A stretch of DNA of 64,000 bases from Prunus persica (taxonomy: Eukaryota; Streptophyta; Magnoliopsida; Rosales; Rosaceae). The position numbers and the translations under genes are program-made. The notes beneath the pieces are model-generated. The model was not told where the DNA came from and did no database searches. It saw nothing but the letters and a program-made list of their open reading frames with translations. Of the stretch, positions 59,356 through 64,000 are shown one piece after another; the stretch's first letter is position 1, and each line of letters starts with the position of its first letter. The stretch spans positions 8,515,020-8,579,019 of the forward strand of contig NC_034014.1 of assembly GCF_000346465.2 (NCBI RefSeq), written 5' to 3'.

Positions 59356-59440
59356 TTCTAGTACAACTTGCAGCGGTCGGAGTCGACAGGGTCAAGTTCT
59401 TTTGAGTTGGCAATAGGACAACAACCTGACACCGAACACA

Positions 59441-60325
59441 GTGGTGTCAGGCTACACAGGGAGTAGTCATGCTGCATACAAGACGGCTAAGGAGTGGCAG
59501 ATGACTAATGAGCTGGCTCGGGCTCAATTAGAGAAGGCAACTCGGAAGATGATGAAATGGGCGGACAAGCATCGGCGGGACGTTGTGTTCGAACCAGGTG
59601 ATCTGGTCTTTGTGAAGCTCAACCCTTCTCAACACAAGTCCATTAGAAGATTGCACAAGGCGTTGTTGAGGAGATATGAGGCTCCATTTCCTATCATCCG
59701 ATCGGTGGGAAGAGCTGCTTACCACGTGGAACTACCACCTCGATTGAAGATTCATCCGGTGTTCCACACGAGCAATTATAGAAGGCAACTCGGAAGATGA
59801 TGAAATGGGCGGACAAGCATCGGCGGGACGTTGTGTTCCAACCAGGTGATCTGGTCTTTGTGAAGCTCAACTCTTCTCAACACAAGTCCATTAGAAGAGT
59901 CCATTAGAAGATTGCACAAGGCGTTGTTGAGGATATATGAGGCTCCATTTCCTATCATCCGATCGGTGGGAAGAGCTACTTACCAGGTGGAACTACCACC
60001 TCGATTGAAGATTCATCCGGTGTTCCACACGAGCAATCTCAAGCCCTACTATGCCGACACCGAGGAGCCAAGTCGTGGAGAGTCTCAACGAGCTCTACCT
60101 TTGATGGTGACTTCATTTGACAGGGAGGTTGAGTGCATCATGGCCAAGCGAGAGGTGCGACGCAAGGGTGTACCGAGGTATTTTAAGTACTTTGTCAAAT
60201 GGAAGGGCCTGCCAGAGTCCGAAGGCAATTGGGAGAAAGAAGAGTCCTTGTGGAAGTACAAGGATATCATCGAAGCATTCAAACGAGACGGATCTACCGC
60301 GGCAACGAGGACGTTACCGGATTAG
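59441..60325 (+). pseudogene. Gypsy integrase C-terminal part and chromodomain
   Basis: The reading frame holds the integrase tail (FEPGDLVFVKLNPSQHKSIR, VELPPRLKIHPVFHTSN), duplicated about 250 bp further on. The intact chromodomain follows: RRKGVPRYFKYFVKWKGLPE, SEGNWEKEESLWKY. The chromodomain marks the element as a chromovirus; in this group it is thought to steer integration to marked chromatin. The integrase catalytic core is missing. Confidence 0.85.
59531..60035. repeat. ~250-bp tandem duplication inside the Gypsy element
   Basis: The unit starting GAAGGCAACTCGGAAGATGA at about 59533 recurs at about 59782. The second copy carries an extra GTCCATTAGAAGA duplication near 59889-59910 and a few substitutions. 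It doubles the integrase C-terminal segment. Confidence 0.88.
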
Positions 60326-60336
60326 GTAGGGGAGAA

Positions 60337-60760
60337 TGTCACAGCCCGCATGTTCAAAGCCCAACCCATTGGATTGATCATGCTAGACCTCTTAGCCCAC
60401 ACGTCCAGATTCGTTGTACAGTAGTAGGTAGACAACGGTTGGTGACAGTAGTTGGTAGATGCCGGTAGGTGACATTGTATCTTAGCCACCTACCATGATG
60501 GTAGGTGGGATAGAGAAAATATATAAGGAGGATGACACAATGTGTATCCTTACCTCACAACTTGTAAAGCATTGAGTAGCAATACAAGCATATATTCTCC
60601 CAAACTTTCTTAAGCGTTCTTATTGTGTTCTTGCTCTTGCGATTGTTCTTTGCTTGGTTCGATCTTGTATTGTAGGAAGGAGGCTGACTTAGCTTGTTCG
60701 AGAGGCGATCAAGCCTAAGGCCGCACGGAAGGAAGACTCTGAAAAAGTTATCCCGTGACA
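60337..60760 (+). repeat. Gypsy 3' LTR
   Basis: Matches the 5' LTR over its whole length. Differences are mainly transitions, as expected for methylated, ageing copies. Confidence 0.92.
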
Positions 60761-61410
60761 GTGTATAGTAATGACAATTGCCCTTGGCATTAATAGTCAA
60801 TACCATAGGGGTTTCTCTCAATCTTATTCGAGCAAGAAAGAATCTGTGTCATCAACATGGCCCTTTTCTTTCATTATTGCTGTCAAATACTTTTAAGTTG
60901 CAATGATTTCACCAGCATTCGAAGGAGACTTACTCCCTGCCTGCAACAAATAAATTTGTTATTCTCATTTTAAATTTTTATGTGATGGTTTTTTCAGGAC
61001 TTCCGTCTACGAGATATGAGTATGAAGAATGGTATGGCGAGGCACATAGAACACCAGAATATCAGGTAAGGTAATTTATTCTGCATATCTAGGCTTCTAT
61101 GGAAATATTCAGTCCACCAAGCATTACTCTTGGTATCTGAATGTTAACTTCCAACTTTCAACAAAAACTCTGGCCTGCTTAATTTGTTGTTATGAAGTTC
61201 GCTTTCAATTTGCAGCAAATGTACATGCAATTCAAGAAAGAAAAACCAACAGAGATGTTAATGACCACTGTACAATGTTACCATCAGTATCACCGTAATT
61301 AAGAACATTGTACGATGCATGAATGAGAAGTTCAGTCAAAAGATATATGCAAGATGTAAAAGAATAATTAGCTAAATAGTCTGATTAGGAAAGGTTGTTT
61401 TATCACTTAC
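60761..61410. other. Gene-poor stretch with one exon-like piece
   Basis: On plus, an acceptor-like TTTTTTCAG at about 60998 precedes an open stretch (frame LPSTRYEYEEWYGEAHRTPE, then YQ) ending at CAG before GTAAGG at about 61066. It looks like one exon of about 65 bp from an unknown gene. Nothing complete surrounds it. Confidence 0.3.
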
Positions 61411-62487
61411 TGCACATACTCCAACTATAAGAAAGTTTGTAAGATTTGCATGAACGGCTTTCTGAATCTCAGGAAGGTTGAAATAAGAGCGTCTTTCATA
61501 GGTCATACATACATAACCTCCAACACTTGTCTTAGTAGCCTGCAGAAAATGGGATTAAACGAAAAACTCATTGTGACGATGAAATGTCGAATTGCCTGAA
61601 AGTGAAAGATGAAAAAGAAAAACAGAAACTAAATAAAAAAGAAGTATGTATGAGACCATTTTCTGCAGTCTCAACTCTTGCTGCACTATAGACGGACAAC
61701 AAACATCAACGATCACGTACTCGCCAACTATTCTATTTGCTTGAGATATTGCAGGATTGCATTGAACCGTTACATTGTGAGGTTCTGGAAAGAAATAATT
61801 ATCAAAATCGCTTTCGTTCATGACAGTAAGGCCACTTTCATAAGAAATCAATCCATGAGAACAAAAGTATTGCCGGAACATATGGTCCAATATATAGCAA
61901 TGGCCAATTGCAGTATGTAGTGCCCTGTACATAAAACGCGGAGATGGTAAAAACCGATTTAGGTAAACAAATGTTAAAAGATAGCAAAGTTACTAAATTG
62001 TCGAATCTCCCTTCAACTAGAAAATAAAGTGAATCGTTTTCTGTTTTCATTTTTCTTACTTTTAACTGACTCAATAAATCAAATTTTTTTTTTTAATGGA
62101 TTACAAGTGCTCCATTTCCTAACACTCCTGAATAGAATTTACATTTATCAGACTTTGCAGAACTGCATAACTTTCTCCGGTAAGAAACATTTCCTGAGAT
62201 CTGAAAGCTAGAAACTTGTCATACCATTTCAACAAGAATGTATGCATGTCCCTTGTTGCAAAATAGAGAGAATGAGATTGGCTCAAATCAAAGTGAAAAT
62301 TTGTTTTGAAAACATGATTGCTAAGTTCTATAGCAATTACAAAACAACATACTAGAATCAGTGAAAATAAACATAAGTAGACGTAGCTATTAACTTTACC
62401 GGTGGATGTATCGCCAGATTTATAATCCGAACTTGTATTCGAGTATAACCATCTGGGATAGAACACAATCCAAAAGCTAATTCTCAA
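61411..62487 (-). pseudogene. Serine carboxypeptidase-like (SCPL) gene, internal fragments
   Basis: Four minus-strand pieces in the family's order. About 62450-62403 has LYSNTSSDYKSGDTSTG, then a GT donor. About 62250-62165 has DMHTFLLKWYDKFLAFRSQE and FLTGESYA, the nucleophile-Ser motif, after which the frame is lost (VLQSLIN then stop). About 61880-61657 has SHGLISYESGLTVMNE and PHNVTVQCNPAISQANRIVG. 61539-61411 has ATKTSVGGYVCMTYERRSYF and NLPEIQKAVHANLTN. The resemblance is to SCPL44/45-type class II enzymes. The catalytic Asp and His region is absent, so the protein cannot work. N-terminal pieces lie at 56389-56650, on the wrong side for one collinear gene. Confidence 0.78.
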
Positions 62488-62930
62488 ATAAAAAAAATCT
62501 AGGTATACAATATGCCTAAATAGGGTCCAAAGTGAATAAACTAACTAATACCTAAAGTATGGCAGCTAAGAAAATAGGTCAAGCACAACACCAGTTTTGC
62601 AAATTTATAAGACAATGGAAGGAAAATTCATAAAACAAGAAACTCCCACAATACATGAATGCTTCAAAATGGAAACACATTCCGCAAGAACTACATAAAC
62701 TAGTTTTCACATTCAAAATACTAGAATCTCTGCATCGCTACAAAGTTTTTGTTCATTTCAAGATGCAAATTAAATTCATTGAGATAAGACTGCTTCAAAA
62801 TGAAAACACATTACTTAAACTAGTTTTCACACTCAAACTAGAATCTCCACCTCGCTACAAAGTTTTTGTTCATTTCCTCTTCCTTTTTTGGATCAGAAAG
62901 TTCTTGTTCATTTGAAGATGGAAATGAAAT
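62488..62930. other. Intergenic DNA with a local duplication
   Basis: AT-rich. Two similar stretches (CTACAAAGTTTTTGTTCATTTC at about 62739 and 62856, with AAACTAGTTTTCACA(T/C)TCAA before each) are repeated about 117 bp apart. No gene is seen. It is the 3' flank of the PPR gene to the right. Confidence 0.5.
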
Positions 62931-63763
62931 TCACTCAGATTTTTTTTCCACTGGATGCAAATCAGTATCTAGTTTTCCCTCAGCAATTAAGTCAACTATC
63001 ATTGTCGTTGTTAAATCATCTGCAGAGAAACCCTTGGCCACCATTTCTTGAATAAGTTTTTGTGCCCTTGATAGCTCATCATTAAGGAGAAATCGCTGGA
63101 TGATCGTGTTGTAGGTGACAGAATCTGAGGAACAGCCTTTCTCTTCCATTCCTCTAAGCAATGCTTCTGCTTCAGTAAATAGGCCCATGGTGGAAAGAGC
63201 AATTATCAGTATTGTATAAGTCTTGACATCTGGTTTTAGTCCTTTTGAAGGTAAACTGCGAAAGAGATCCATTGCAGATTCAAATCTTCCTGCCATGCAC
63301 AAACCATCAATAAGAATATTGTAGGGACTGATACCAAAATCCACGTTACTACATTCCAACTCTCCAAAGAATTTCAAAGCCATATCAATATGGCCGTTTT
63401 TACACAGTCCATCCAGTAAAACACTATAAGTAAAAATATTTGGAAGTGGACCACCAACTTTCATCTTTGAGAATATGTTTTGTGCATCATCTATTCTTCT
63501 GTCTTTGCAAAAGCCGCCAATAAGTGTCGTATAAGTAACCGTATCTGGAATCATTCCCTTACGAGTCATTTCCTCAAACAAATGCATTGCTTCCTTCGTT
63601 CTTCTTTTATTGCAATATCCATTTATGAGTATACTATGACTAAAAACATCAACAATAGAGCCCTTCTTAAGCATTAGATCAAAAATGCCTTTTGCTTTGT
63701 TCATATATCTTTGCAAGCAATAACCCTTCATGAGGCAATTGTAAGTAAAAGTATTAGGTTTGG
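62931..63763 (-). pseudogene. Rf-like PPR protein, C-terminal part, 5' end cut by a repeat
   Basis: An uninterrupted minus-strand frame of about 275 codons holds seven or so P-class PPR motifs (for example VFSHSILINGYCNKRRTKEA, DTVTYTTLIGGFCKDRRIDD, NIFTYSVLLDGLCKNGHIDM) and a natural-looking C-terminus (DLTTTMIVDLIAEGKLDTD). The upstream side opens with KPNTFTYNCLMKGYCLQ in frame and then meets a TE-like junction near 63763. Such proteins bind RNA in mitochondria; relatives include fertility restorers. The 5' part may continue beyond the window if the repeat is small, otherwise this is a truncated gene. Confidence 0.8.
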
Positions 63764-64000
63764 CGGAACCAGGAATTTTTTAGAGAAGGTGCAATGTTTT
63801 GGCCAGTGTACATAGTCATGTTTAAAAAGGAATAGTTCCCTCAAATAAAGCTAAACAAGATTTTCCTTCGTCATGACTCATAATGAATATTCTTCTTCAT
63901 TCAAAATTAATATTCAATTATATATGTACTGGAAAAATTAATATACAATTTCCCATATCAATTCTCCATGGGGTCCAAATTTTGCATAATCTTCTTGAGT
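63764..64000. mobile_element. Probable transposon end cutting the PPR gene
   Basis: Coding sequence stops at TTTGGCGGAACCAGGAATTT (about 63760), which resembles the (GTGGCGGA...CCAGGA) terminus of common plant DNA elements and the hAT end at 27174. The rest up to 64000 is non-coding, AT-rich. The far end is outside the window. Confidence 0.45.

Larger units (their letters stand above)
56691..60760 (+). mobile_element. Ty3/Gypsy chromovirus-type LTR retrotransposon, defective
   Basis: The two LTRs are 56691-57114 and 60337-60760, each 424 bp, starting TGTCAC and ending GTGACA, with about 20 differences by eye. A primer binding site TGGTATCAGAGC lies at 57117-57128, and a purine tract GGTAGGGGAGAA just before the 3' LTR. 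The internal order is Gag, protease, remnants of reverse transcriptase/RNase H, integrase C-terminal part, chromodomain, all on plus. Stops and large deletions (most of reverse transcriptase and integrase core) make it non-autonomous. A flanking 5-bp target duplication is not seen. Confidence 0.93.

Noticed and set aside
56691..60760. 5-bp target duplication of the Gypsy element
   Set aside because: The flanks CATAG and GTGTA do not match; only a loose ATAG similarity is present nearby.

Overview
The window looks like nuclear DNA of a woody eudicot. Genes are intron-rich with GT/AG borders, there are two nuclear-type tRNA genes, gene deserts are AT-rich, and mobile elements are dense. The protein families (RETICULATA-type plastid protein, UDP-apiose/xylose synthase, NPH3, PDAT, Rf-like PPR, HcrVf/EIX-like receptor proteins) are land-plant families. 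Rosaceae is my best guess, but that is inference from protein flavour and not something the sequence proves.

Layout. 1-5054 is the right part of a large CACTA (En/Spm) transposon with a two-exon transposase-associated gene and thousands of bases studded with CGACG/CGTCG motifs. 5055-8650 is a nest of small elements: a MITE, a tRNA-derived SINE, and a GTATTCAATT-ended element that contains a GGT array, itself split by a 795-bp CACTA derivative. 9098-13365 (minus) is an intact six-exon PDAT2-type acyltransferase. 14636-15994 is a second GTATTCAATT element. 16010-21421 holds a partial and a full-length leucine-rich receptor-like protein locus. Both are dead: the first is cut by a MITE, the second by frameshifts and an inside-out Copia fragment.

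23182-29872 is an A-X-A arrangement: two copies of a 2.2-kb segment flank a unique 1.6-kb piece with a Myb/NAM-associated (PIF/Harbinger ORF1-like) gene. The second copy has gained a hAT element and a palindromic MITE. 30941-34192 is an intact nine-exon UDP-D-apiose/UDP-D-xylose synthase. A tRNA-Arg(UCU), a nested foldback element and a broken RNase P-protein (PRORP-like) fragment follow. 40861-43706 is an intact NPH3/BTB gene, 46174-46255 is tRNA-Ser(GCU), and 46479-51390 is an intact RETICULATA-related gene.

52276-64000 is a degenerating accessory region. It contains a long-TIR Mutator-like element with a 9-bp target duplication, a broken Rf-like PPR gene, a full Ty3/Gypsy chromovirus with both LTRs, scattered pieces of a serine carboxypeptidase-like gene on either side of it, and the 3' part of another PPR gene that is cut by a repeat.

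The four intact protein genes (PDAT2, UDP-apiose/xylose synthase, NPH3, RETICULATA-related) do not form a pathway. They are housekeeping or developmental genes in a transposon-rich background. The neighbourhood of a PDAT2-type and this NPH3-type gene recalls the adjacent Arabidopsis genes At3g44830 and At3g44820 (from memory). I did not find a convincing new molecular system. The most unusual items are the inside-out Copia insertion in the receptor gene, the A-X-A block, the CGACG motif field of the CACTA element, and the GA/CT tracts bracketing the first coding exon of the NPH3 gene.
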